Of a DNA stretch of 64,000 bases, positions 8,426 through 19,916 are shown one piece after another. How positions within the stretch are numbered: the first letter of the stretch is position 1; the number at the start of each line of letters is the position of its first letter. The notes beneath the pieces were generated by a model. It was not told the DNA's origin. It saw nothing but the letters and a program-made list of their open reading frames with translations, and did no database searches. Made by a program: the position numbers and the translations under genes. The stretch covers positions 496,001-560,000 of the forward strand of contig NZ_JBDOQT010000001.1 of the NCBI RefSeq assembly GCF_039839785.1. Reading direction: 5' to 3'. Source of the DNA: Pelagibius sp. CAU 1746 (lineage in GTDB: Bacteria; Pseudomonadota; Alphaproteobacteria; Kiloniellales; Kiloniellaceae).

Positions 8426-10153
8426 CTAATCTGTTTCGGCCGGCAGGCGCACCACGAAGCTGGCGCCGCAGACCTCGCCACCGGGGCCGCGGCGGTTCTC
8501 CGCCTTGATGACGCCGCCGTGGGCTTCGACGATCTGCTTGGAGATGGAAAGCCCCAGGCCGGAATGGGTGCCGAACTTCTCGCCCGCCGGGCGCTCGGTA
8601 TAGAAGCGCTGGAAGACCGCCTCCAGCTTGCCCTCGGGAATGCCGGGGCCTTCGTCGGAGATCGCCACCACCACCTCGCCGGCCTGGCGCTGCGCCGAGA
8701 GGCGGATCACGCCGCCCGGCGGCGAGAAGGTGATGGCATTGCTGATGAGGTTGCGGAAGATCTGCCCCAGACGCCCCTCGATGCCGGGGACCGAGAGGTC
8801 CTGGTGATCCAGCACGTCGAGCGTGAAGCGCGGCGCGCCCTCCCGCTCGACGGCTTCCTGCACCGACACCAGGGCGCGCAGCAGCTCGCCGACGTCGACC
8901 GCTTCCATTTCCGCGCGCGACAGCTCCGCGTCCAGGCGCGAGGCGTCGGAGATGTCGCTGATCAGACGGTCGAGACGATGCACGTCGTCGAGGATGATCG
9001 ACATCAGCTTCTTCTGCTGCTCCGGGTCCTCGACCCGCGCGACGGTCTCCACCGCGCTGCGCAGGGAGGTCAGCGGGTTCTTGATCTCGTGCGCCACGTC
9101 GGCAGCGAAGGCCTCTATGGCGTCGAGCCGCGCCCAGAGCGCTTCGGTCATGGCGCGCAGCGAATCCGACAGATCGCCGATCTCGTCACCACGGCGGGTA
9201 AAGTCCGGCAGCTCGTACTGGCGGCCCTTGCCGGAGCGCACCTGGTCGGCGGCCATGGCGAGGCGGCGGATCGGCCGGGCGATGGTGCCGGCCAGGTAGA
9301 ACGACAGCAGCACCGTGACGCCGAAGGCGACGCCGCAGACGATAAGGATGTCGCGGCGCCGGTCGTCCACCGCCGCGTCCACCACGGCGCCGTCTTTCGA
9401 CAGCATCAGCGCGCCCAGCACCTGACGGTAGCGTTGCACCGGGACGGCGACGGAGAGCACCAGGCGGCCCTGGCGGTCGACGCGCACCATGCCGGGGCTC
9501 TGCCCGCTCAGGGCGCCCAGAACCTCCGCGTAGTCGAGCGCCTTCTGCTCGCGCGATTCCTGGTAGATCGGAAATTTGTCTTTGCCGGGGATCCACTGGA
9601 CAGCGAGGTTCAGCAGGCGGCGCAGCAGGCCGAGACCGCCCTCGCCCTGGGGCGGCAGGGCTTGCACCTGGACCTGCCCGCCGGGCCCACCCAGCACGAA
9701 GCTGTCGGCCAGGATCTCGCCGGACCGCGCGAAGATGCGCGCGCGCACGCCGGTGTCCACCAGCAGCACGCGCATGAGATTGCGGGTCACTTCCGGCAGC
9801 AGGCGCTCGTCGCCCACCTGGGTGGCGACCACCGCCGTGGAGCCGAGCGACAGCGAGAAGGCGCGTCCCTGGATGCGCAGGGAGTCGATCTCGGCAGCGA
9901 TGAGGCTGTCGCGGTACTGGTCCAGGTGCATGAGGCCCAGCACCGGGATCAGCAGGACCAGAACATTGATGGTGAGGATGCGCCGGGTCAGCGGCGAGCG
10001 CCAGCCACGCGGCCGGCGCCGGGCCGGACGCGGCGGCGCGCCCTCGGCATGAGGCGCGGCGTCCGCCGGCGTTTCCGCCGCGCGACCCGCGGCGCCTCCG
10101 GCCCTGCCGTTCCGGCGCAGCAGAACGCGGCCGCTTTGGCTTTCGAGGCTCAT
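8426..10153 (-). CDS. chvG: Sensor histidine kinase ChvG
   Basis: 575-residue inner-membrane kinase. The N-terminal tail is basic, TM1 lies at about 58-76, a periplasmic sensor domain spans about 77-266, TM2 about 268-290, then a HAMP domain (TIARPIRRLA), a HisKA domain with VAHEIKNPLTSLRSA (His355) and a GHKL domain ending GTHSGLGLSISKQIVEAHGG. In Rhizobiales and relatives ChvG/ExoS senses acidity and envelope state and phosphorylates ChvI. It lies 26 nt downstream of chvI on the same strand and 2 nt before hprK, the canonical order. Cotranscription chvI-chvG-hprK-rapZ is likely. Confidence 0.93.
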   Translation of the reverse strand: MSLESQSGRVLLRRNGRAGGAAGRAAETPADAAPHAEGAPPRPARRRPRGWRSPLTRRILTINVLVLLIPVLGLMHLDQYRDSLIAAEIDSLRIQGRAFSLSLGSTAVVATQVGDERLLPEVTRNLMRVLLVDTGVRARIFARSGEILADSFVLGGPGGQVQVQALPPQGEGGLGLLRRLLNLAVQWIPGKDKFPIYQESREQKALDYAEVLGALSGQSPGMVRVDRQGRLVLSVAVPVQRYRQVLGALMLSKDGAVVDAAVDDRRRDILIVCGVAFGVTVLLSFYLAGTIARPIRRLAMAADQVRSGKGRQYELPDFTRRGDEIGDLSDSLRAMTEALWARLDAIEAFAADVAHEIKNPLTSLRSAVETVARVEDPEQQKKLMSIILDDVHRLDRLISDISDASRLDAELSRAEMEAVDVGELLRALVSVQEAVEREGAPRFTLDVLDHQDLSVPGIEGRLGQIFRNLISNAITFSPPGGVIRLSAQRQAGEVVVAISDEGPGIPEGKLEAVFQRFYTERPAGEKFGTHSGLGLSISKQIVEAHGGVIKAENRRGPGGEVCGASFVVRLPAETD

Positions 10154-10179
10154 CGTCTGACGGCCTTCAAATCGGGACC

Positions 10180-10884
10180 CTAGGCTTCCCGGTAGCGATA
10201 GCCGACACCGTACAGCGTTTCGATCTGCTGGAAGCTGTCGTCGATATCGCGAAACTTTTTCCGCAGCCGCTTGATATGACTGTCGATGGTGCGGTCATCG
10301 ACGTAGACGGACTCGCCGTAGGCGGCGTCCATGAGCTGGTCGCGGTTCTTCACGTGGCCGGGGCGCTGCGCCAAGGCCTTGAGGATCAGGAACTCGGTGA
10401 CCGTGAGGTTGATGCGCTCGCCCTTCCAGGAGCAGAGATGGCGCGCCGGGTCGAGGGTGAGTTCGCCGCGCACCAGGGGCGCCTCCGGCGCCTCGCCGGG
10501 AACCGCGCCGTCCTCGCCGCCCTTCTCGCGGCGCAGCAGCGCGCGGATGCGTTCGATCAGCAGGCGCTGGGAGAAGGGCTTGGTGATGTAGTCGTCGGCG
10601 CCCATGCGCAGGCCCAGCACCTCGTCGATCTCGTCGTCCTTCGAGGTCAGGAAGATGATCGGCAGGTTGGAGGACTTGCGCAGATGGCCGAGCAACTCCA
10701 TGCCGTCCATGCGGGGCATCTTGATGTCGAGAACCGCCAGGTCGACCGGGCTGGCGGAGATGCCGCGCAGCGCCTCGGCGCCGTCGTTGTAGGTGCGGAC
10801 CTTGAACCCCTCCGCCTCCAGGGCGATGGAGACCGAAGTCAGGATATTGCGGTCGTCGTCGACCAGGGCGATGGTGTCTTGCAT
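10180..10884 (-). CDS. chvI: Two-component response regulator ChvI
   Basis: 234-residue OmpR/PhoB-type regulator. The receiver domain (1-120) has the acidic pair DDD, the phospho-acceptor Asp53 in [10 protein letters not shown] and the Lys of ITKPFSQ. The C-terminal winged helix (about 140-234) has [16 protein letters not shown] as the recognition region. It is the first gene of the chvI-chvG-hprK-rapZ cluster and partners ChvG. The 270-bp inverted element at 10890-11157 lies directly upstream and would be in its leader or promoter. In many relatives pckA is divergent from chvI. Here pckA is 7 kb away at 18179. Confidence 0.95.
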   Translation of the reverse strand: MQDTIALVDDDRNILTSVSIALEAEGFKVRTYNDGAEALRGISASPVDLAVLDIKMPRMDGMELLGHLRKSSNLPIIFLTSKDDEIDEVLGLRMGADDYITKPFSQRLLIERIRALLRREKGGEDGAVPGEAPEAPLVRGELTLDPARHLCSWKGERINLTVTEFLILKALAQRPGHVKNRDQLMDAAYGESVYVDDRTIDSHIKRLRKKFRDIDDSFQQIETLYGVGYRYREA

Positions 10885-10889
10885 GGGCT

Positions 10890-11157
10890 AGTACCCACTA
10901 TCAGGATTAGGAGCGTCATGAGACGGCCGGGGGCGTCCCGTGGCTAGGAGCGCCGGTGCAGGCGATGTGGGGCATCGGCAAGCCGGCGCGACAACGTCCA
11001 CGGGCCGCGCCCGGCCGCCCGCAGGGTCGCTTTTCGCTCCGCCCCCGCCGCGTCGCCGCGCTTGCCCGATGCACCACATCGCGCCGCGCGCGGCTCCTAG
11101 CGGGTACGACCGAAAAGTCGATCTCATGATGCTCCTAATCCTGATAGTGGGCACTGG
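10890..11157. repeat. Large inverted structured repeat upstream of chvI
   Basis: Two arms of about 100 bp (10890-10990 and 11054-11157) are reverse-complement copies of each other around a spacer of about 65 bp. The outermost 29 bp (10894-10922 against 11123-11151) differ at one base. Further blocks conserved in order are TCATGAG, GCTAGGAGC, GCGATGTGGKGCATCGG and CAAGC. Each arm holds a CGATG/CATCG stem-loop. At the same place each arm has a second 4-bp stem whose sequence differs (GACG/CGTC in one, CGAC/GTCG in the other) while pairing is kept. It could be a pair of structured RNA elements, a MITE-like element or a duplicated protein-binding region. I do not recognise it. Confidence 0.75.
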
Positions 11158-11455
11158 GCTTCTGGGAACCCCTCTCAATTAGACCAGATCGCGGCGGAAA
11201 GCGCCCGTCTTCCGCGCAGACGCAGGTCCTGCCTGGACGCGCCCGGGCACGTAAGCAGACCCCGGCCCCGGCGGCAAGCCGCCAGTGGGTCGCGCGGCGG
11301 CCGCCGCTTTCCCCCGCTCTCGCACCTCCGCCGCCGGATCGACGGGAAGCCACGATGGGGACAAGGCTGGCCGGGGACTGTGGCCTTTTTGCGGCATTTT
11401 CTGGATAGATGGGGATCAATTCCCCGGCGAAAAAGGGCTGTGGAGGACGGCGGGT
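11158..11455. other. Intergenic stretch without recognised feature
   Basis: About 300 bp between the inverted repeat and the end of the following minus-strand kinase gene. It contains a short GGGG/CCCC stem near 11410-11424, but no convincing terminator, promoter or small gene. Confidence 0.5.
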
Positions 11456-13765
<2,310 letters not shown>

Positions 13766-13837
13766 AGAACTCCCGGCACCAAGGATGGATTCCGACGGAG
13801 GGCGCAGTTCCGCTCGTCTGGGGAATAGCATCGTCTT

Positions 13838-13854
13838 GGTTAAGGGCGAATTAA
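13838..13854 (-). promoter_or_regulatory. CtrA box (TTAA-N7-TTAACC)
   Basis: The minus strand reads TTAATTCGCCCTTAACC, an exact match to the CtrA consensus TTAA-N7-TTAAC. It lies about 75 nt upstream of the chosen start of the 7TM/GAF/PAS kinase and in its orientation. Confidence 0.6.
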
Positions 13855-13993
13855 GGGCGTGCCAATGACCTTGCCACTTGTGTGCTCGAGCGGCCGGCGT
13901 GCAGCTTTGACGAAGCGGCGCGGCGCAAGCGCCGCCGCTGCTCCTGCTTCCGTCGTGAGGCGCGCGCCCCGAAATCTTTCCGCCGCGTCCGAC

Positions 13994-14030
13994 TTGACGC
14001 GGGGTTATATTTCTATATTATTGGAAATAT
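13994..14030 (+). promoter_or_regulatory. arsR promoter and overlapping operator
   Basis: A -35 TTGACG (13994-13999) and a -10 TATTAT (14016-14021) are 16 nt apart. An inverted repeat ATATTTC-N10-GAAATAT (14007-14013 and 14024-14030) covers the -10 region and runs into the arsR ATG at 14029. This is the layout expected for autorepression by an ArsR-family protein. The transcript would be nearly leaderless. Confidence 0.6.
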
Positions 14031-14376
14031 GGAAAAAGAAAACATCCTCAGCGGCCTTGCGGCTCTGGCCCAGGAGACGCGACTGGACATCTTCCGCCTG
14101 TTGGTGGCGGAAGGCCCGGCCGGCATGGCGGCCGGCGACGTGGGCGCGCGCCTGGGACTGCCGGCGGCGACCCTGTCGTTTCACCTGAAGGAACTGCGCC
14201 GGGCGCGGCTGGTCACCTGCCGGCGCGCCGGACGCTCGCTGATCTACGCCGCCGACTTCGCCACCATGCGCGGCCTCGTCGGCTATCTGACGGAGAACTG
14301 TTGCCGCAGCGGCTGCCGGACGCCCGCCATGACCGCAGGACCCGCCATGGCCGCAGGAAAGGAGCCCGAAGCATGA
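14029..14376 (+). CDS. arsR: ArsR-family metalloregulator
   Basis: 115-residue winged-helix repressor. The HTH core covers about residues 30-70 (VGARLGLPAATLSFHLKEL), followed by the wing. A Cys pair and a further Cys in the C-terminal tail (ENCCRSGC, about 88-93) are plausible As(III) ligands; they are placed after the HTH as in the C-terminal-cysteine ArsR type. I chose ATG 14029 over the open frame starting at 13882, because family homology starts at MEKENILSGLAALAQ and the promoter lies just upstream. Its TGA overlaps the ATG of the arsI-like gene, so the two are one operon. Ligand-free protein should bind the inverted repeat overlapping its own start. Confidence 0.9.
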   Translation: MEKENILSGLAALAQETRLDIFRLLVAEGPAGMAAGDVGARLGLPAATLSFHLKELRRARLVTCRRAGRSLIYAADFATMRGLVGYLTENCCRSGCRTPAMTAGPAMAAGKEPEA

Positions 14377-14861
14377 AGCGCCTGCACGTTCACATCAGCG
14401 TCGACGACCTGGACAAGTCCGTCGGCTTCTATTCGGTCCTCTTCGGAACCGCGCCCAGCGTGCTGAAGGACGACTACGCGAAGTGGGCGCTGGACGACCC
14501 GCGGGTGAACTTCGCCCTCTCCAAGCGCGCCCGCAACTCCGGCCTGGACCACCTGGGCATCCAGGTGGACGACGCCGAGGAGTTGGAAGAGGTCGCCGGG
14601 CGGCTGGCCGCCTCCGGCGCCGAGCTGCTGGAGCAGAAGGACGCAGCCTGCTGCTATGCCCGCTCCGACAAGGCCTGGGTCAACGACCCTCAGGGCATCG
14701 CCTGGGAGACCTTCCGTTCCCACGGCGAGATCACGGTCTATGGGGAGAACGCGCGCGAGGAAGCTGCCGCCTCGGCCTGCTGCGCCGATGTAGCCTGCGG
14801 TACCGGGCCTGCCGAAGCGGCCGCACGGACCGGCGACCCGGACAAGGCCTGCTGCGGCTGA
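14373..14861 (+). CDS. arsI: ArsI/CadI-type glyoxalase-fold heavy-metal resistance protein
   Basis: 162-residue vicinal-oxygen-chelate fold protein. The features of the ArsI C-As lyase family are visible: N-terminal LHVHISVDDLDKSVGFYS, DHLGIQVD in the middle, the vicinal Cys pair in DAACCYARSDKAWVNDP and DPQGIAWETF. ArsI enzymes cleave the carbon-arsenic bond of trivalent organoarsenicals, and CadI relatives bind Cd. A Cys-rich tail (ACCADVAC, KACCG) is extra metal-binding material. The start ATG 14373 overlaps the arsR stop, with GGAG upstream. No arsC, acr3 or arsM follows, so this is a minimal regulator-enzyme unit. Substrate is inferred from family only. Confidence 0.85.
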   Translation: MKRLHVHISVDDLDKSVGFYSVLFGTAPSVLKDDYAKWALDDPRVNFALSKRARNSGLDHLGIQVDDAEELEEVAGRLAASGAELLEQKDAACCYARSDKAWVNDPQGIAWETFRSHGEITVYGENAREEAAASACCADVACGTGPAEAAARTGDPDKACCG

Positions 14862-14868
14862 GCCGCAC

Positions 14869-14906
14869 AAAAATGCTGCGCAGCATGGAATTCCGGGCTG
14901 CGCAGC
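14869..14906 (-). terminator. Terminator of the psp operon
   Basis: GCTGCGCAGC occurs at 14875-14884 and 14897-14906. Each is itself a palindrome and together they form a 10-bp stem. On the minus strand the hairpin is followed by ATTTTTG. It lies just past the pspC stop and also serves as the boundary to the convergent arsI. Confidence 0.7.
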
Positions 14907-14940
14907 AAAATAAGGTTTGTCAGGGACTTAGGGGTTAAAC

Positions 14941-15402
14941 TCAGGCTTCGAGGTCGCGGAAGGCGCGGTGCAGCTTGGCCTCCGAGGAGGTCACGAAGGC
15001 TTCCATGTTGCGGATGCGCTGTTCCTGCTCGCGGTAGCGGTGGCGCAGGCGCGACAGGCTCTCGCTGGGCTTCACGCGCACCTGGCGCCAGAACTCCTTC
15101 TCCGCGTCCGACTCGTAGTGGTACTCGGGCGCCTTGCTGATCAGCAGGGCGGCCAGGAAGTAACAGACCAGCGTCGGCATGGTGAAGACGAACAGCGCGA
15201 TCACCGCAGCGATACGCACCACGAAGACGCTGATGCCGAAATAGTCGGCCAGCCCGGCACAGACGCCGAAGATTTTGCCGCGCTCGGTGTTGCGGTAGAG
15301 GCGGCTCGGCCGCGGGCCGCCGGAACCGCAGCCCGGCCGGCTCCCGCCCTCGGCGTGAGGGTTCTGGCCGCGCGGGCGGCAGTGGCTGGGGCGCGGGCTC
15401 AT
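14941..15402 (-). CDS. pspC: PspC domain protein
   Basis: 153-residue inner-membrane protein of the phage-shock envelope-stress system. A basic Gly/Pro-rich N-terminal tail (1-38) precedes the PspC domain with RLYRNTERGKIFGVCAGLADYFGI and two hydrophobic segments (about 66-90). A charged helical, probably coiled-coil, cytoplasmic tail follows. ATG 15402 overlaps the TGA of pspB (TGATG), so translation is coupled. The longer frame to 15492 runs through pspB and is not used. In the known system PspC with PspB recruits PspA to the membrane under stress, freeing PspF. Confidence 0.9.
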   Translation of the reverse strand: MSPRPSHCRPRGQNPHAEGGSRPGCGSGGPRPSRLYRNTERGKIFGVCAGLADYFGISVFVVRIAAVIALFVFTMPTLVCYFLAALLISKAPEYHYESDAEKEFWRQVRVKPSESLSRLRHRYREQEQRIRNMEAFVTSSEAKLHRAFRDLEA

Positions 15403-15623
15403 CACAGCTGCTTCCTCCAGTCGGTCACCTCGGCATCGAGGATGCGTTCCAGCGCGTTGATGCGCTGCTCCATGCGCTCCGAGCTCTTCCACAACTCCTC
15501 CAGGAGCTGCTCCTCGTCACTCGACAGCGCCTTGGTCGCCTTCCAGCGCGTGGTGTAGTGGGCGATGATCCAGATCGGCGCCACCACGGCCAGGAAGATG
15601 ATACCTAATGCGTTGTAATCCAT
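15402..15623 (-). CDS. pspB: Phage shock protein B
   Basis: 73-residue single-pass membrane protein. The N-terminal TM is about residues 5-25 (LGIIFLAVVAPIWIIAHYT), followed by a charged helical region with the SDEEQLLEELWKSSERMEQRINALERIL heptads that mark PspB. It sits between pspA (32 nt upstream) and pspC (overlapping). PspB and PspC together sense envelope damage and bind PspA. Size and domain layout match the enterobacterial protein. Confidence 0.93.
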   Translation of the reverse strand: MDYNALGIIFLAVVAPIWIIAHYTTRWKATKALSSDEEQLLEELWKSSERMEQRINALERILDAEVTDWRKQL

Positions 15624-15655
15624 AGACCTCTACGCTCCTGGGACCGGCCGGCCCG

Positions 15656-16357
15656 TTACTCGCTTTCTGCCTTGGGAGCCGCCTTGGCGGCGGCCTTGCC
15701 GGCGGCGACCTTCGCTTTCAGCGCCGCCAGTTCGTCCTCGATGGCGGACTCGGCGGCCAGCTCGGAAATCTCCTCGGCCAGGGACTTGCCCCGGCCCAGG
15801 TCGAAAGCCTCGACCTCGCCCTCGGCCTGGTCCAGCTTCTTCTCCACCTGCTCGAAGCGAGCGAAGGCCTCGTCGACGCGGCCGTCGTAGAGGTTGCGGC
15901 GCACCTTGAGGCGCGAGGAAGCGGTCTCGTGGCGGGCGGTCAGCGCCTGCTGCTTGGCCTTGGCTTCGCGCAGCTTGCTCTCCAGCTTGGCGATGTCGGC
16001 TTCGCCCTGGGCCAGCATGGCGTCGAGCTCCTCCAACTCCTCCTTCAGCAGCGCCGCTGCCTCGGCCATCTTGGCCTTCTCCACCAGGGCGCCCTTGGCC
16101 AGGTCCTCGCGGCCCTTGGACAGCGCCAGCTCGGCCTTCTCCTCCCAATTCCGCTGCGCCTCCTCCAGGCGGCCCAGCTTGCGGGCGCTTTCCTTCTTCT
16201 CGGCGATGGTCTTGGCGGCGGTGGAGCGCACCTCCACCAGGGTGTCCTCCATCTCCTGGATCACCAGGCGGATGATCTTCTGCGGGTCTTCGGCCCGGTC
16301 GAGGATGGAGTTGAGGTTGGAATTGATGATGTCGGTGAGGCGGGAGAAGATACCCAT
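15656..16357 (-). CDS. pspA: Phage shock protein A (PspA/Vipp1 family)
   Basis: 233-residue peripheral membrane protein, almost entirely coiled coil. It starts with the amphipathic helix MGIFSRLTDIINSNLNSIL, followed by LDRAEDPQKIIRLVIQEMED, the family signature. An Ala/Lys-rich tail ends the protein. PspA oligomers bind and stabilise damaged membrane and, when idle, inhibit PspF. I chose ATG 16357 because the amphipathic helix must be N-terminal; the open frame runs to 16414. It is the second gene of the sigma-54-driven unit, after a 56-residue membrane protein. Confidence 0.96.
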   Translation of the reverse strand: MGIFSRLTDIINSNLNSILDRAEDPQKIIRLVIQEMEDTLVEVRSTAAKTIAEKKESARKLGRLEEAQRNWEEKAELALSKGREDLAKGALVEKAKMAEAAALLKEELEELDAMLAQGEADIAKLESKLREAKAKQQALTARHETASSRLKVRRNLYDGRVDEAFARFEQVEKKLDQAEGEVEAFDLGRGKSLAEEISELAAESAIEDELAALKAKVAAGKAAAKAAPKAESE

Positions 16358-16454
16358 CGGTCTCGATCCTTGTCGCTTGCTCTCGGTTATCTCGGTGTTG
16401 CGGCGGCTCTTCACAAGAGCGAGGTGCCGCTATTTAGGGTCAGGTCTTGCGTTC

Positions 16455-16625
16455 CTAGCCCAGCAGCGCGCCAATCAGCAGGCCGCCGGCGAACATCAGC
16501 CAGTGGTCGGCGGTGCGGCTCTTCAGGTAGCCGCGGGTCCGCTCGACCCAGCGGCCGAAGTCCTGACCGCTCCCGGCCTTGCGCCCTGAATCAAACCTGT
16601 CTGACGTGTCGTTCCAACGGCTCAT
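16455..16625 (-). CDS. Small membrane protein at the head of the psp operon
   Basis: 56 residues starting MSRWNDTSDRF. It has a charged N-terminal half and a C-terminal hydrophobic segment (about 43-56, HWLMFAGGLLIGALLG) ending at the stop. It lies between the sigma-54 promoter (16708-16694) and pspA, so it should be induced together with pspA. I do not recognise a named family. Its position suggests an accessory Psp component comparable in size to the small PspD/PspG-type proteins, but no sequence match is claimed. The frame is open to 16709; the chosen ATG 16625 gives the more plausible start downstream of the promoter. Confidence 0.65.
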   Translation of the reverse strand: MSRWNDTSDRFDSGRKAGSGQDFGRWVERTRGYLKSRTADHWLMFAGGLLIGALLG

Positions 16626-16693
16626 CGCGTCCCCGTCTTTCTGTCTCGTGGCTTGAGGCCCCAACAAGCTGGCGCCTTTCACCAGGTCTATTG

Positions 16694-16735
16694 GCAAGCC
16701 GCGTGCCAAATCCGAACCTCAACATCAACTCATTG
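16694..16735 (-). promoter_or_regulatory. Sigma-54 promoter of the psp operon with IHF-like site
   Basis: On the minus strand TGGCACGCGGCTTGC (16708-16694) matches the -24/-12 consensus TGGCAC-N5-TTGC exactly. Upstream, ATCAA-N4-TTG (16724-16735) fits the IHF core with one mismatch at its first base. This is the arrangement known for PspF-activated promoters, with pspF divergent. Confidence 0.75.
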
Positions 16736-16842
16736 ATTTAGATTGATAAATTCCGGAGCGGTCGATCTATGCGGGCACCACGTACACCGTCACAAATACT
16801 GTTTATTGGTGTTTTCTACTAATCCATCGCTATATTTACACG

Positions 16843-17919
16843 ATGGCTATGACCGACCTTCCGCCCTTGCTGGGCGAATCCTCCGCCTTCATGGCGCTGG
16901 CCGAGCAAATCTCCCGCGTGGCGCCGCTCGACCGGCCAGTGCTGGTCATCGGCGAGCGCGGCACCGGCAAGGAATTGGTGGCCGCGCGCCTGCACTTCCT
17001 GTCGCGGCGCTGGGACGGCCCCTTTGTGAAGCTGAACTGCGCAGCCCTGGCCGAGAGCCTGCTGGAGACCGAGCTCTTCGGCCACGAGGCCGGCGCCTTC
17101 ACCGGCGCGGCGAAGCGGCGGGCCGGGCGCTTCGAGATCGCCGACGGCGGCAGCCTGTTCCTGGACGAAATCGCCTCCTCCAGTCCCGCGGTGCAGGAAA
17201 AGCTGCTGCGCGCCATCGAGTACGGCGCCTTCGAGCGGGTCGGCGGCAACGCCACCCTGGAGGTCGACGTGCGGGTCATCGGCGCCACCAACGAGGACCT
17301 GCCGGCCGCCGCCGCCGCGGGCCGTTTCCGGGCCGACCTGCTGGACCGGCTGGCCTTCGAGGTCGTCACCCTGCCGCCGCTGCGCGCGCGCCCGGACGAC
17401 ATCCCTCTGCTGGCGCTTCATTTCGGGCGCGAAATGGCCAACGAGCTGGACTGGCCGCAATTCCCCGGCTTCTCCGAGGCGGCGATGGAACAACTGCAGG
17501 CCCACGACTGGCCCGGCAACGTGCGCGAACTGCGCAACACGGTGGAACGCTCGGTGGCGCGCGGCACGCCCGATGAGGAGATCGACGCCGTGGCGCTCGA
17601 CCCCTTCGCCAGCCCCTGGTCCCCTGCAGCGGGCGGCGCGGCGCCGGCGCGGGAAACAGCCGTCCCGGAGGCCGACCGTCCGAAGGGCGCAGGGGAGAAG
17701 GCGCCGCTGGGCGGCATCCTCTCCGACCCCTTGCGGGCCTTCGACCTGCGCGAGGCGATGAAACGGGTGGAGCACGACCTGCTGAGCCAGGCCCTGGCGG
17801 CGCAACGCTACAACCAGCGCGCCACCGCCCGCCAGCTCGGCCTCACCTACGACCAGTTGCGCAACCGCCTGCGCAAGCACGGCCTGCTGGGCGAGGCCGC
17901 CCGGCAGAAGCCGGATTGA
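16843..17919 (+). CDS. pspF: PspF, sigma-54-dependent activator of the phage-shock operon
   Basis: 358-residue AAA+ bacterial enhancer-binding protein with no N-terminal sensory domain, as in PspF. Walker A is GERGTGKE (about 38-45), the sigma-54-contacting loop EAGAFTGA lies near 83-90, and Walker B is GGSLFLDEI. The arginine finger region and a C-terminal Fis-type HTH (RATARQLGLTYDQLRNRLRKHG) follow after a Pro/Ala-rich linker (about 262-300). It is divergent from the psp operon, 217 nt away, and should bind upstream sites there and be inhibited by PspA. Start ATG 16843 or 16849. Confidence 0.93.
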   Translation: MAMTDLPPLLGESSAFMALAEQISRVAPLDRPVLVIGERGTGKELVAARLHFLSRRWDGPFVKLNCAALAESLLETELFGHEAGAFTGAAKRRAGRFEIADGGSLFLDEIASSSPAVQEKLLRAIEYGAFERVGGNATLEVDVRVIGATNEDLPAAAAAGRFRADLLDRLAFEVVTLPPLRARPDDIPLLALHFGREMANELDWPQFPGFSEAAMEQLQAHDWPGNVRELRNTVERSVARGTPDEEIDAVALDPFASPWSPAAGGAAPARETAVPEADRPKGAGEKAPLGGILSDPLRAFDLREAMKRVEHDLLSQALAAQRYNQRATARQLGLTYDQLRNRLRKHGLLGEAARQKPD

Positions 17920-18164
17920 GCGTGAGACCGGCCGCAAAGAATCATCGGGAGCGGCCTCGCAAAGGGAAGACTCCCGGGCCGCAAAAGTCACATAATCGGC
18001 ATGGCCAAGCCTGGCGGAACCGACTATTTCTCTGCCGGTCACCCTCCTTGGGCAGCAGGGTAAGAGGCACGTCTACGGGAGGCTCCTCGAGCCCCCGCAA
18101 CGACCCCGAAACGGGGCGCGGCCGCAGCGCCGGCCGGAAAAAGCGAAGGACACGGAAAACGCTC

Positions 18165-18178
18165 GGGAGGACAGAGCA

Positions 18179-18181
<3 letters not shown>
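18165..18181 (+). promoter_or_regulatory. Strong RBS deciding a TTG start for pckA
   Basis: GGGAGG at 18165-18170 is 8 nt before TTG at 18179-18181. No in-frame ATG or GTG lies near the N-terminal homology, so the TTG is taken as the start. Confidence 0.6.
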
Positions 18182-19789
<1,608 letters not shown>

Positions 19790-19809
19790 CCAGGCGCAGA
19801 AACCGGCAG

Positions 19810-19852
19810 CGGCCCGTTCCCGCCGGCGGCGGGGCGGGCCGTTTGCTTTTTT
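19810..19852 (+). terminator. pckA terminator
   Basis: CGGCCCG (19810-19816) pairs with CGGGCCG (19835-19841), with further GC pairing inside. The hairpin is followed by TTTGCTTTTTT. It lies 20 nt after the pckA stop on the same strand. Confidence 0.85.
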
Positions 19853-19916
19853 AGTTCCGGCGCAATGCCTATACTCCGTCGCGGAGGCTGATTCGGGAGG
19901 GGACGATTAGGGGGGA

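Noticed and set aside
10940-11182. Small frames inside the inverted repeat
   Set aside because: They have no RBS or recognisable composition, and the conserved pattern follows stems rather than codons.
11410-11424. Terminator after the 7TM/GAF/PAS kinase
   Set aside because: The stem is only four pairs and no T run follows on the minus strand.
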